Positions 17,005-30,411 of a DNA stretch of 64,000 nucleotides are shown here, piece after piece. The stretch lies in the NCBI GenBank assembly GCA_003416985.1, contig QVIN01000002.1, positions 310,001 to 374,000 on the forward strand, given 5' to 3'. The stretch is from Duganella sp. BJB480. GTDB taxonomy: Bacteria > Pseudomonadota > Gammaproteobacteria > Burkholderiales > Burkholderiaceae_D. Below the pieces are notes generated by a model. The model was not told the origin of the DNA. It was given only the letters and a program-made list of their open reading frames with translations, and made no database searches. Made by a program: the position numbers and the translations under genes. Positions within the stretch are counted from its first letter, which is position 1. Each line of letters begins with the position of its first letter.

Positions 17005-17906
17005 CACGCTGCATCCTCCATGCGATATTCAAGTCCGGGTTTGCCGTACCAGTAGCCGTTGCAGGCGGCCGCCGGCAGCAGCGCTTCCATGGCCTGCGCG
17101 GTCGGCGTGGCCTGCGAGGCGCCGCCGCGTGCGGCATCAAACGCCGCGATGATCTGCGGCATGTGCTGCGATTGCGGACTCAGCCGCGCGACATCGACGC
17201 CCATCGCGCTCATCTCGGCCATTTCGCCCACCAGGTTGTACACCAGCGCGGACTGGCTCTGGATGCCGTTCAGCACCAGGAACTCCTGCTTCTCGCGGGT
17301 ACGCATCATCAGGCCGTCCGGATGGTCGATGCAGCTGAAGCGGCAATCGTCCTTGGGCAGATTGCGGTTGCGCGCGGTGAAGCAGCGCGCCGAGAACGCC
17401 AGCGGCATGCGGCCGAAGGCGAACACCTCGGTCTCCATGCCGGCCGGACGGCCGTTCTGCATGTGGCCCAGGCCGGTGCGGCTCATCTCCAGCGGCATCA
17501 CCCAGCGCCGCGCGCCCAGCTCGTGCATGAGCTGCAACGTTGGCGGGTTGTAAATGTTCAGGTGCGGACCGGCGATGAAACCGCCCTGCCCGGACACCAG
17601 CTGCACCGCGCCCATGTCGTTGGCCTCGATCTGGTAGTGGCCGTTGGCCGCCAGCCGGCGCTGGGCGCCGAAGTCGGCGCTGGACTCGATCAGCGCCAGC
17701 GAGGACAGCACCACCTCCTTGCCGCGCTCGGCCAGCATGGCGGCCACGGCCAGCCAGTCGGCGGCGCGCAGCTCGTGCCGGCGCGAGCACACGGTCTCGC
17801 CGAGGTAGACGATATCGACCGGCGTGTCGGCGATCTGTTCGTAGAATTCCATCACTTGGGCGCGCGGCCAGTAGTAGAGCAGCGGCCCCAGGGCTAATTT
17901 CATCAT
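17004..17906 (-). CDS. ubiV: UbiV, U32-family protein of O2-independent ubiquinone hydroxylation
   Basis: 300 residues of the peptidase-U32 fold. UbiV and UbiU form an Fe-S heterodimer that hydroxylates ubiquinone precursors without oxygen. Cluster-type cysteines appear in [19 protein letters not shown] and [13 protein letters not shown], in keeping with UbiV. GGAG lies five bases before the ATG at 17906. The gene begins 13 bases after ubiU and overlaps ubiT. Its presence fits a cell that needs ubiquinone for denitrification. Confidence 0.93.
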   Translation of the reverse strand: MMKLALGPLLYYWPRAQVMEFYEQIADTPVDIVYLGETVCSRRHELRAADWLAVAAMLAERGKEVVLSSLALIESSADFGAQRRLAANGHYQIEANDMGAVQLVSGQGGFIAGPHLNIYNPPTLQLMHELGARRWVMPLEMSRTGLGHMQNGRPAGMETEVFAFGRMPLAFSARCFTARNRNLPKDDCRFSCIDHPDGLMMRTREKQEFLVLNGIQSQSALVYNLVGEMAEMSAMGVDVARLSPQSQHMPQIIAAFDAARGGASQATPTAQAMEALLPAAACNGYWYGKPGLEYRMEDAA

Positions 17907-17919
17907 TGTGACTCCAGTT

Positions 17920-18957
17920 TCATTTCCACGAGCGGTGGTAGGCGCCCAGCGTGTGCTGCTGCCCTTCCGCCAAGGTATTCAGTTCCGACATCCAGCCCGG
18001 CTTGACCGAGTAGCGCGCGGCGTTGGCCAGGCACTGGTCGAGCGCCTCGCGCCACACGCGCGTGACCTGCGCCACGTAGGCCGGGCTGCGCTGGCGCCCT
18101 TCGATCTTGACCGCGCGCACGCCCATCTCCAGCAGCTGCGGCAGCAGTTCCAGGGTGTTCAGGCTGGTCGGCTCCTCGACCGCGTAGTAGGTCTCGTCCT
18201 CGACCTCGAAGCGGCCCTTGCACAGCGTCGGATAGCTGGCGTTCTCGGTCGGCGTGTAGCGGTCGATCATCACGCCGTTCAGGCGCGATTCCAGGCCGTT
18301 GGCGTTCTGCTGCCAGCGCACCGCCTTGGCCGGCGAGCACACGCCGTGGGTATTTGGCGATTCGCCCGTCACGTAGGACGACAGCGCGCAGCGCCCCTCG
18401 ACCATCACGCACAGGCTGCCGAAGCCGAACACTTCGATCTCGACCTCGGTGTTCTTGACCACGTGCTCCACCTGGGCCAGCGACAGCACGCGCGGCAGCA
18501 CCGCGCGGGCGATGCCGAAGTGCTGGTGGTAGAAGTTGATGGCCTCGGCGTTGGTGGCCGAGCCCTGCACCGACAGGTGCAGGCGCAGCGACGGGTGGTG
18601 GTCGCAGGCGTAGCGCATCAGGCCGGGGTCGGCCAGGATCACGGCGTCGACGCCGGCCGCGGCGGCGCGGTCGATGGCGGTGCGCCACAAGTCGGTGGCG
18701 TCCGGCTGCGGGTAGGTGTTCAGCGCCAGCAGCACCTTGCAGCCGCGCTCGTGCGCGTAGGCGATGCCGGTGGCGATGGCGGCGTCGTCGAAATTGAGGC
18801 CGGCGAAGTTGCGCGCGTTGGTGGCGTCGCGGAAGCCCAGGTAGACGCAGTCGGCGCCCAGGTCGACCGCCGACTTGAGCGCCGGCAGGCTGCCGGCCGG
18901 GCACACCAGCTCGATGGGCCGCGCGGCGGGGGAAACGGGAGAGTCGGTTCGATTCAT
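17920..18957 (-). CDS. ubiU: UbiU, U32-family partner of UbiV
   Basis: 345-residue U32-family protein. The N-terminal barrel begins [20 protein letters not shown], and the cluster region contains [13 protein letters not shown] followed by GVCSPAKA, matching UbiU (YhbU) with its conserved cysteines. The start is taken at ATG 18957; a GTG five codons upstream (18972) is an alternative, and neither has a good ribosome site. It leads the ubiUVT operon, whose promoter region carries a perfect FNR/Dnr box, consistent with induction under low oxygen. Confidence 0.93.
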   Translation of the reverse strand: MNRTDSPVSPAARPIELVCPAGSLPALKSAVDLGADCVYLGFRDATNARNFAGLNFDDAAIATGIAYAHERGCKVLLALNTYPQPDATDLWRTAIDRAAAAGVDAVILADPGLMRYACDHHPSLRLHLSVQGSATNAEAINFYHQHFGIARAVLPRVLSLAQVEHVVKNTEVEIEVFGFGSLCVMVEGRCALSSYVTGESPNTHGVCSPAKAVRWQQNANGLESRLNGVMIDRYTPTENASYPTLCKGRFEVEDETYYAVEEPTSLNTLELLPQLLEMGVRAVKIEGRQRSPAYVAQVTRVWREALDQCLANAARYSVKPGWMSELNTLAEGQQHTLGAYHRSWK

Positions 18958-19032
18958 GTGGTGAAAAGGCACGGGTAATTGATCATGGCCAAACGGCGAA
19001 CGAACTGTATCCCGCCGTCAACCCGGAAATCC

Positions 19033-19046
19033 TTGATGTGAATCAA
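19033..19046. promoter_or_regulatory. Perfect FNR/Dnr-type box between ubiU and the hemerythrin operon
   Basis: TTGATGTGAATCAA matches the consensus TTGAT-N4-ATCAA exactly. It lies between divergent ubiUVT (start 18957) and the hemerythrin gene (start 19105), about 65 bp from the latter. That is a suitable distance for class II activation with a short leader, and it may serve both directions. Confidence 0.85.
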
Positions 19047-19104
19047 AGAAATTCAGCTTGCTCGAATGGGACAATGCTCCACAGCACATAACCAAGGAAT
19101 CGAG

Positions 19105-19566
19105 ATGAACAAGATCGCCACCTACATGGATCGCGAACACCGCCGCTGCGACGAGCAGTACGCCGTGGCCGAAGCGGCCATCGCCCGCAAGGACTGGGAC
19201 ATGGCCGAGGACGATTTCGCCGCCTTCCTGCGGATGTTCGAGCTCCACCTGGACAAGGAGGAGCGCGTCCTGTTCCCGCGCCTGGACCGCGCCATGGGCA
19301 ACGCCTACGGCCCGACCGCCGTCATGCGCGCCGAGCACGGCCACATGCGCGACACGCTGTGCGAGATGAGCGCCGCCCTCGGCCGCCGCGACAGCGAGGA
19401 CTTCTTCGACAACGCCGACACGCTGCGCGTGCTGATGCACCAGCACAACCTGAAGGAAGAAGGCATCCTCTACCCGCACGCCGACCGCGCGCTGGCGGAC
19501 CAGGCCGACGCCGTCATCGCCGGCATGGAAAGCCTGGCGCTGGCCGAAACCGGGAGCCCGGCATGA
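19105..19566 (+). CDS. Hemerythrin-domain protein
   Basis: 153-residue four-helix-bundle protein. Metal-binding residues of a di-iron hemerythrin site are visible: DREHRR near the start, FELHLDKEERVLFPRL, MRAEHGHMRD and LMHQHNLKEEGILYPHAD. Such proteins bind O2 or NO; next to DUF2249 they are common in denitrifiers. Start ATG 19105 has AAGGA upstream and is preferred over an ATG 13 codons earlier. It is the first gene of a four-to-five-gene operon with ATGA overlaps, directly downstream of a perfect FNR/Dnr box. Confidence 0.9.
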   Translation: MNKIATYMDREHRRCDEQYAVAEAAIARKDWDMAEDDFAAFLRMFELHLDKEERVLFPRLDRAMGNAYGPTAVMRAEHGHMRDTLCEMSAALGRRDSEDFFDNADTLRVLMHQHNLKEEGILYPHADRALADQADAVIAGMESLALAETGSPA

Positions 19567-19823
19567 GCGCCGCGCTGGCACACGAAGGCAGCGCGCGCCT
19601 GCTGGACGTGGGCGGCATGGAGCCGCCGGAGCCGATGGTGCGCATCCTCGACGCGCTCGACACGCTGGGACCGGACGAGCGCCTGCGCGTGCTGATCGAC
19701 CGCAATCCCATTCCGCTGTACCGCGTGCTGCAGCGCTACGGCTACGACTACCGCACCACCCAGCTGGAGGACCTGCGCTTCGAAGTGCTGATCTGGCTGG
19801 TGCCGGACGCGCCCTCCGCATGA
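19563..19823 (+). CDS. DUF2249 domain protein (second copy)
   Basis: 86 residues with the DUF2249 core LLDVGGMEPPEPMVRILDAL, then PIPLYRVLQRYGY and a C-terminal strand. It overlaps the hemerythrin stop and the next start by four bases each, so all three are co-translated. It parallels the DUF2249 gene after norZ at 4064, though the two are clearly diverged. Function unknown; the repeated pairing with NO/O2-binding proteins suggests a regulatory or repair accessory. Confidence 0.82.
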   Translation: MSAALAHEGSARLLDVGGMEPPEPMVRILDALDTLGPDERLRVLIDRNPIPLYRVLQRYGYDYRTTQLEDLRFEVLIWLVPDAPSA

Positions 19824-21154
19824 AACCCCTCGACGCCCCCCGGCGCGCGCTGTCGTTCGACGACAATCCGCCGCTGTCGCTGCCGCTGCGCTTCTTCCTC
19901 AGCGCCCCGCTGTTCGCGGCGCTGGCGGCTGCGCTGCTGGCGTGGCAGGGACCGGACGCGCTGATCAGCCGGTGGTCGCCGCACACCTTGGCGCTGACGC
20001 ACCTGATGGTGCTCGGCTGCCTGAGCATGACGATGATCGGGGCGCTGATGCAGATCCTGCCGGTGGTGGCCGGCATCACCGTGCCGCGCGCCGGCGCGGT
20101 GGGCGCCGCCGTGCACGCCGGCCTGTGCGCCGGCACGCTGTTGCTGGCGTCCGCCTTCTGGCTGGAGCAGACCTGGTTGTTCCGCGGCGCGATGGCGCTG
20201 CTGTTGTCCGCGCTGCTGCTGTTCCTGGGCGCCTGCACGGTCGGCATGTGGCGCCAGCACGCGCCCGGCTCCGGCGCGGTCATGGCCGGCATCCGCCTGG
20301 CGCTGGCGGCGCTGGGAGTGACGATGGTGCTGGGCGGCCTGCTGGCCGGCGCCTTCGCCTGGCCCGGCGCCACCGGCTGGCCGCTGACCCGCCTGACCGA
20401 CCTGCACGCGATGTGGGGCCTGCAGGGCTGGGTCGGCCTGCTGGTGATCGCCATCGCCTTCCAGGTGGTGCCGATGTTCATGGTCACGCCGCCCTATCCC
20501 GCGCTGCTCACCGGCGGCTACACCACCGCCATGTTCCTGCTGCTGACGGCGGCCTCGCTGTCGAGCGGCCTGCAGGGGCCGGCCCGCCTGTTCCACGAGG
20601 CTTGCACCGTGCTGCTGGGCGCCGGCTACGGCGTGTTCGGCGCCTGCACCCTGTACCTGCTGGCGCGCCGCACGCGCCCGACGGCCGATCCCACCACGCT
20701 GTACTGGCGCACCGCGATGGCCAGCCTGCTGGCCGCGCTGGCGGTGTGGCTGTGGCCCGCCGACCAGGCGTCCAACGCGCGCCCGCTGCTGCTGGGGGTA
20801 TTGCTGGTGGCCGGCGTCGCGCAATCGGCCATCCACGGCATGCTGTACAAGATCGTGCCCTTCCTGACCTGGTACCACCTGCGCGAAGAGGCGCCCGGCC
20901 CCGGACACAAGCTCCCCGGCATCAACAAGATCATTCCCGAGTCCCGCGCGAAGTGGCAATTCCGGACCCACGCGGCGGCCTTGCTGCTGCTGTCGGCCGC
21001 CTGCCTCCGACCCGACGCGCTGGCCCGGCCGGCCGCCGCCCTGATGTGCGTGGCCTGCCTCTGGCTCTGGTACAACCTGGCCACGGCGGCGCGCCTGTAC
21101 TGGCGGCTGCGCTCCGGGTCCGGCTCCACCTTATCCGTCACCGCCCCAACATGA
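19820..21154 (+). CDS. Polytopic membrane protein of denitrifier/microaerobic operons
   Basis: 444 residues with about twelve membrane helices. Histidines fall inside or at helix ends (LALTHLMVLGC, LTDLHAMWGLQG, SAIHGMLYKIVPF, RTHAAALLL), a pattern reminiscent of NnrS or haem-copper-oxidase subunit I, though I cannot assign haem ligands. Similar proteins occur beside hemerythrin and DUF2249 genes in denitrifiers. It is coupled by ATGA overlaps to DUF2249 before and the PaaX-like gene after. A role in NO or metal handling is inference from context. Confidence 0.7.
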   Translation: MKPLDAPRRALSFDDNPPLSLPLRFFLSAPLFAALAAALLAWQGPDALISRWSPHTLALTHLMVLGCLSMTMIGALMQILPVVAGITVPRAGAVGAAVHAGLCAGTLLLASAFWLEQTWLFRGAMALLLSALLLFLGACTVGMWRQHAPGSGAVMAGIRLALAALGVTMVLGGLLAGAFAWPGATGWPLTRLTDLHAMWGLQGWVGLLVIAIAFQVVPMFMVTPPYPALLTGGYTTAMFLLLTAASLSSGLQGPARLFHEACTVLLGAGYGVFGACTLYLLARRTRPTADPTTLYWRTAMASLLAALAVWLWPADQASNARPLLLGVLLVAGVAQSAIHGMLYKIVPFLTWYHLREEAPGPGHKLPGINKIIPESRAKWQFRTHAAALLLLSAACLRPDALARPAAALMCVACLWLWYNLATAARLYWRLRSGSGSTLSVTAPT

Positions 21155-22077
21155 ACACCGAAAGCCATCTCGAAGACTGCCTGCGACAAGCCAGGCCGCG
21201 CCTGAACACCATGCTGGTGCTGATGTTCAGCGAAGCCCAGTTGTTCGGGCAAAAGAGCCAATGGCTGGCCAGCGCCATCGCGCTGATGGAGCCGTTGGGC
21301 TTCCAGGAGCGGGCGATCCGCACGGCGCTGTTCCGCCTGACCGAACACCAGGCCATCCGGGTCGAACGCCATGGCCGCCGCAGCCTGTGCATGCTGGCCC
21401 CGGCCACTGCGGCCGCCGTGCGCGCCGCGCGCCAACGGCTCGACATCCCGCCGGCCCGCAGCTTCGCCGAGGACTGGAGCATCCTGGTCAACAGCGGCGG
21501 CATCAGCGCCGCGCGCTACACCGCCGCGCGCAAGCGCTTGCTGGCACTGGACTACTGCCCGTTGGCGCACAACCTGCTGGCGCGGCCGGCGTCCTACTGC
21601 GCCGGCATCGAGGGCGCGTCCGCGTCGGAAGACCACGGCCTGGCTTCGTTCGACGTCAGCGGCACGCAGCTGGCCGCGGCCATGCGCCAGCCGCTATTCG
21701 GCCGCAGCGAATGGGACCTGGACGCCGCCGACGCGTTGTATCGCCAGTTCCAGCAGCGCTTCCGGCCGCTGCGCAAGCTGCTCGACCAGCACGGCGCCAT
21801 CAGCGACGCGCAAGCCTTCGCGATACGGCTGCTGGTGAGCCACGGCTACCAGCATTGCCGGCGCGCCGATCCGCTACTGCCGCAGGAGCTGCTGCCGGCC
21901 GCGTGGCCGGCGATGGCGGCCTACCAGACCTACGTGGCGCTGTACTGCCGCTGCGCCGGCCAGGCGCGCCGCCACATCCAGACGGTGACGGCCGCCGCGG
22001 CGGCACCCAGCCCTGCCCCCGGCGTCGCGCGGATACGCCGCCCGCTACTCACATCCGGCCATGTGCTGACGGCATAA
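21151..22077 (+). CDS. PaaX-like transcriptional regulator
   Basis: 308 residues. The N-terminal winged-helix region (SQWLASAIALMEPLGFQE then RTALFRLTEHQAIRVER) and the middle and C-terminal parts fit the PaaX family, whose founder represses phenylacetate catabolism. No phenylacetate genes are nearby; instead it is coupled to the hemerythrin-DUF2249-membrane protein genes by a four-base overlap. It probably regulates this operon or another anaerobic target. The effector is unknown, and a CoA-thioester ligand is possible only by family analogy. Confidence 0.8.
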   Translation: MNTESHLEDCLRQARPRLNTMLVLMFSEAQLFGQKSQWLASAIALMEPLGFQERAIRTALFRLTEHQAIRVERHGRRSLCMLAPATAAAVRAARQRLDIPPARSFAEDWSILVNSGGISAARYTAARKRLLALDYCPLAHNLLARPASYCAGIEGASASEDHGLASFDVSGTQLAAAMRQPLFGRSEWDLDAADALYRQFQQRFRPLRKLLDQHGAISDAQAFAIRLLVSHGYQHCRRADPLLPQELLPAAWPAMAAYQTYVALYCRCAGQARRHIQTVTAAAAAPSPAPGVARIRRPLLTSGHVLTA

Positions 22078-22101
22078 GGTCCATACATTCAGGAGAAACC
22101 T

Positions 22102-22320
22102 ATGGAATCCATCATCGAGACCTTCTACAACGGTCCCACCTTGAGCGTCACCATCAGCCGCGAAGGCAGCCGCATACACCGCCTGATCGACGACATCTGC
22201 CAACCGCTGCGCGCCAACAAGACCGTGGTACGGCGCGACCCGATGGTCGAGGCGCTGTTCGGCGCGGCCAGTCCGCGCGCGCCCATGGCCGCCGTGGCGT
22301 CGCCGGGCCGGAAGCGCTGA
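22102..22320 (+). CDS. Small protein of unknown function
   Basis: 72 residues, unrecognised. The first 50 residues look folded (ETFYNGPTLSVTISREGSR, then a helix); the C-terminus is Ala/Pro/Arg-rich. AGGAG lies seven bases before the ATG. It follows the PaaX-like gene by 24 bases on the same strand and ends at a large hairpin, so it is probably the last gene of the hemerythrin operon. Confidence 0.6.
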   Translation: MESIIETFYNGPTLSVTISREGSRIHRLIDDICQPLRANKTVVRRDPMVEALFGAASPRAPMAAVASPGRKR

Positions 22321-22347
22321 AGCGGCCGGCCGCTTAGCGCGGCCCGG
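22303..22347. terminator. Nested hairpin between convergent genes
   Basis: Outer arms CCGGGCC/GGCCCGG (22303-22309, 22341-22347) enclose GCGCT/AGCGC and a 16-bp perfect palindrome AAGCGGCCGGCCGCTT (22320-22335). It overlaps the ends of both convergent genes. It is a likely bidirectional terminator or transcription barrier, without a T-run. Confidence 0.6.
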
Positions 22348-23017
22348 TCCAGTGTTGTGGGTCGAACGGCTTGGGGACTGCTGTCACGGGCTTGTCTTCA
22401 ACCGGCTTGACGATACACGCGCAGCTATCAGGCAGAAATAGACGAGAGAGTCTGGTGCCAAGGAGTTCCGCGTTCTGGAAAGGTCCATACGCCAGCGTGG
22501 CGATGAACACCAGGTAGAAATAACCGATCAGGAAAAATGGCGCCCGCCTGACGATGTCGAAAAACCCCAGGTATTTCCCGGTCAATGCCTTCAACAGGAT
22601 CTTCCTGCGCTCGTCGAGGGAGTCCTGGTCGCCCGGCAGGTCGATGGTTGTATCCTTGGACAGCAGCCGTGGGAATTTGACTGTTCTCTGGTGTAGATAC
22701 AGCAGGAACATCCAGACCAGCGAAATGCCGGCGTTGAGCGGCGGATTCGGCGTTCCCTGGACACCTTGCGCGAAGACGAAGCAAGCCGCTCCGAACGCCC
22801 AGTTCAGGAATTCGAACCACTGACTGGTGGAGTCCACGATCTTCTTATGCGTGTGCCTGGACACTTTTCCCAGCAGCTCGCCGTTGGCGAATATCGTGTA
22901 TGCCTCATTCTGGTCGGTCAGCTTGGTGTGGATGACTTCCACCTTGCGGAACCGCTTTCTAAACCAACCGGGTTTCGAATTTTTGTACTTGGGAGTCGGT
23001 GCTGCTTGTGTATTCAT
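22334..23017 (-). CDS. Putative membrane protein of unknown function
   Basis: 227 residues. A basic N-terminus (about 1-60) is followed by a hydrophobic pair of helices (WAFGAACFVFAQGVQG; ISLVWMFLLYLH), a charged middle, and another membrane segment (APFFLIGYFYLVFIATLAYG). The C-terminus ends near CACIVKPVEDKP. I recognise no family. It lies alone between the hemerythrin operon and pobA, and its composition is slightly less GC-rich than neighbours. Confidence 0.65.
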   Translation of the reverse strand: MNTQAAPTPKYKNSKPGWFRKRFRKVEVIHTKLTDQNEAYTIFANGELLGKVSRHTHKKIVDSTSQWFEFLNWAFGAACFVFAQGVQGTPNPPLNAGISLVWMFLLYLHQRTVKFPRLLSKDTTIDLPGDQDSLDERRKILLKALTGKYLGFFDIVRRAPFFLIGYFYLVFIATLAYGPFQNAELLGTRLSRLFLPDSCACIVKPVEDKPVTAVPKPFDPQHWTGPR

Positions 23018-23069
23018 CTGGCGCGGATCGAATGGTTCTGATCCGCGAATTTTACCGGATCGCGGACGG

Positions 23070-25252
<2,183 letters not shown>

Positions 25253-25253
25253 T

Positions 25254-28163
<2,910 letters not shown>

Positions 28164-28248
28164 TTCGCTACGGGTCCAGTCAGTCGAAGAGGCTAACCAA
28201 GGAAGTATTGCTGATTTACAATGTCGACGCAACCGCAAACGCACCGCT

Positions 28249-29022
28249 TTAGAGCAGCGCGTTCAGCTCCACCTGCATCTTGATCAGCGCCGGCAGGCAG
28301 CGCTCGACCATCTCCTCGCGCGGCATGCGGCCGGCGTGGACGCTGATGTTCATCGCCGCCACCACGTCGCCGCGAAAATTCTTGAGCGGGACGGCGATGG
28401 TGCGCAGGCCCAGTTCCAGCTCCTGGTCCACCAGCGCGTAGCCCTGCGCGCGGGCACGCGCGATCTCCAGCGCCAGACGCTCCTTGCCGACGATGGTGTG
28501 CTCGGTGATGCGCTCGGGCTGCGCGCGTTCCAGGAAGGCGTCGATCTGCGACTGCGGCAGGTGCGCCAGCAGCACGCGGCCGTTCGCGGTGCAGTAGGCC
28601 GGCACGCGGGTGCCCGGCTGCAGCGTGACCGACACCAGTTGCCCGGCGCTGACTGCGGCCACGCACACCAGCTGGTCGTGATCGAGCACGCCGGCCGATG
28701 CGGCCTCGCCCAGCGCGTAGGCCAGCCGGTACAGCAAGGGCTGGACGATGCGCGGCAGCCGCGCCGAATGCAGGTACGATTGGCCCAGCCGCAGCACCAT
28801 CGGCGTCAACGCGAACAGCTTGTTCTCGTGCCGCATATAGCCCAGGTGCGTGAGCGTGATCAGGTAGCGGCGCGCGGCGGCGCGCGTCAGGCCGGTGCGC
28901 TCGGCCACCTCGGCGATGCTCAAGCGGCTGCGTTCCTGGTCGAAGGCCGCGATCACCAGCAGGCCTTTTTCAAGGCCGGCCACCATGTCGCGTGCGGCGG
29001 GGGCGTCTTTTTCAGTGGTCAT
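28249..29022 (-). CDS. IclR-family regulator of the pca genes
   Basis: 257 residues. The N-terminal winged helix (LSIAEVAERTGLTRAAARRYL) and the C-terminal IclR effector domain (RVPAYCTANGRVLLAH; ELELGLRTIAVPLKN) are those of the PcaR/PcaU/PobR-like group. It is divergent from pcaHG, and an exact inverted repeat lies between them, so it likely controls pcaHGB-CD. The chosen start (29022) matches the family; a GTG at 29058 would place the start inside the operator. A second IclR protein of the same subgroup is at 44096. Confidence 0.9.
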   Translation of the reverse strand: MTTEKDAPAARDMVAGLEKGLLVIAAFDQERSRLSIAEVAERTGLTRAAARRYLITLTHLGYMRHENKLFALTPMVLRLGQSYLHSARLPRIVQPLLYRLAYALGEAASAGVLDHDQLVCVAAVSAGQLVSVTLQPGTRVPAYCTANGRVLLAHLPQSQIDAFLERAQPERITEHTIVGKERLALEIARARAQGYALVDQELELGLRTIAVPLKNFRGDVVAAMNISVHAGRMPREEMVERCLPALIKMQVELNALL

Positions 29023-29041
29023 AGGCGAGAAAATTGGCGAT

Positions 29042-29060
29042 TTGTGCGAGTATCGCACAA
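29042..29060. promoter_or_regulatory. PcaR-like operator between iclR and pcaH
   Basis: Perfect inverted repeat TTGTGCGA-GTA-TCGCACAA. Its core GTGCGAGTATCGCAC (29044-29058) differs in two positions from the operator near pcaIJ (43983-43997) and resembles the published P. putida PcaR site GTTCGATAATCGCAC. A weaker copy follows at 29064-29078. Confidence 0.8.
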
Positions 29061-29166
29061 ATTGGGCGCATAGCGAATTTCACCCGACGACGGCGTATTG
29101 TGACGCGTCGGCGCTTTCCCTAACATGGTTGGCACACAAACCATAACAACCAACAGGAGGCCCGTC

Positions 29167-29859
29167 TTGAAATTCGATGCCATTCCGTCCGGCGTCTACC
29201 CGGAACTGATCTACCCCGCCTACAAGTCCACGCTCAAGCGCGGCCCCGCCCAGCCGCTGCTGCGCATCCGCGCCGGCCAGCCGGTGGAGGACAACCTGAT
29301 TCCCTCCCCGCGCATCCTGCTGCCCAACGATATGGACCTGACGGCGCACGGCCATGGCGCACCGCTGGGCGAGAAGATCGTCGTCACCGGCCGCGTGGTC
29401 GACGAGGACGGCAAGCCGGTTCGCAATTCGCTGCTGGAGGTCTGGCAGTGCAACGCGGCGGGCCGCTACTGGCACAAGAAGGACCAGCACGACGCGCCGC
29501 TCGATCCCAACTTCTACGGCATCGGCAAGATGATGACCGACGACGATGGCCGCTACCGCTTCGTCACCATCAAGCCCGGCCCCTACCCGTGGGGGAATCA
29601 CGACAAGGCCTGGCGCCCGGCGCACATCCACTTTTCCCTGTTCGGCAACGTGTACGCGCAGCGCCTGGTCACGCAGATGTACTTCCCCAACGACCCGCTG
29701 TTCGACTACGACCCTATCTTCCAGAGCATCCCGGACCTGGCCGCGCGCCAGCGCCTGATCTCCCGTTTCAGCCTGGAGTACACCGACAGCGACAAGATGC
29801 TGGGCTATGAATTCGATATCGTGCTGCGCGGCCGCGACGCCACGCCGATGGGCATTTAA
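29167..29859 (+). CDS. pcaH: Protocatechuate 3,4-dioxygenase beta subunit
   Basis: 230-residue iron-bearing subunit of the intradiol dioxygenase that opens protocatechuate to 3-carboxy-cis,cis-muconate. Ferric ligands are all present: Tyr101 (GRYWH), Tyr140 (GPYPW), His153 and His155 (PAHIHF), with exactly the spacing of the Pseudomonas enzyme. The start is assigned to TTG 29167 because a perfect AGGAGG lies six bases upstream; an ATG at 29125 lacks a ribosome site. First gene of pcaH-pcaG-pcaB-pcaCD. Confidence 0.95.
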   Translation: MKFDAIPSGVYPELIYPAYKSTLKRGPAQPLLRIRAGQPVEDNLIPSPRILLPNDMDLTAHGHGAPLGEKIVVTGRVVDEDGKPVRNSLLEVWQCNAAGRYWHKKDQHDAPLDPNFYGIGKMMTDDDGRYRFVTIKPGPYPWGNHDKAWRPAHIHFSLFGNVYAQRLVTQMYFPNDPLFDYDPIFQSIPDLAARQRLISRFSLEYTDSDKMLGYEFDIVLRGRDATPMGI

Positions 29860-29871
29860 AGGAGCAACCGC

Positions 29872-30393
29872 ATGAGCCAAATCACCACCTCGCAAACCAT
29901 CGGACCGTTTTCGCACGCAGCCTGGCAATGGGCGGTCGACGCCAGCGCCGCCGCCACGCTGGAGACCAGCGCGCCAACCATCACCATCGGCGGCACGATC
30001 TACGACGGCGACGGCACGCCGATCAACGACGCACAGATCGAAGCCTGGCAGCCGGAATCCGCCGGCGCGGAAGCGGCCCAGGCGCTGCCTGGCTTCCGCC
30101 GCGTGCCCAGCGGAGAAAAGGGAGAATTCAGCCTGCGGCTGTCGCAATGCGCGGCGCCGGTGAGCGGGGCCCCGGCCACCTTCATCACCGTGTTCGCGCG
30201 CGGCCTGGTCAAGCACCAGTTCACCGCCGTGTTCCTGGAGGACGACAGCGGCCTGGCGCAATCGGAGATACTGGCGCAGGTGCCCGCCGAACGCCGCCCA
30301 ACGCTGGTCGCCCGCAAGACCGCGCCGGGGGTCTATCATTGGGACATCTGGATGCAGTCCGACAAAGAGACCGCATTCTTCGACTATGTCTGA
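29872..30393 (+). CDS. pcaG: Protocatechuate 3,4-dioxygenase alpha subunit
   Basis: 173 residues, homologous to PcaH but lacking the iron ligands, as the alpha subunit should. It opens with TSQTIGPFSHAAWQWA, the PcaG N-terminal signature, and has the intradiol core TIGGTIYDGDGTPINDAQIE. It follows pcaH by 12 bases with AGGAG before the ATG. It forms the (alpha-beta-Fe) protomer with PcaH. Confidence 0.95.
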   Translation: MSQITTSQTIGPFSHAAWQWAVDASAAATLETSAPTITIGGTIYDGDGTPINDAQIEAWQPESAGAEAAQALPGFRRVPSGEKGEFSLRLSQCAAPVSGAPATFITVFARGLVKHQFTAVFLEDDSGLAQSEILAQVPAERRPTLVARKTAPGVYHWDIWMQSDKETAFFDYV

Positions 30394-30411
30394 CCTGCCA
30401 GCGGAGTTCAA

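Noticed and set aside
23042..23066. Terminator after pobA (TCCGCGA / TCGCGGA)
   Set aside because: A 7-bp stem with an 11-base loop and no T-run; could be chance in GC-rich sequence.
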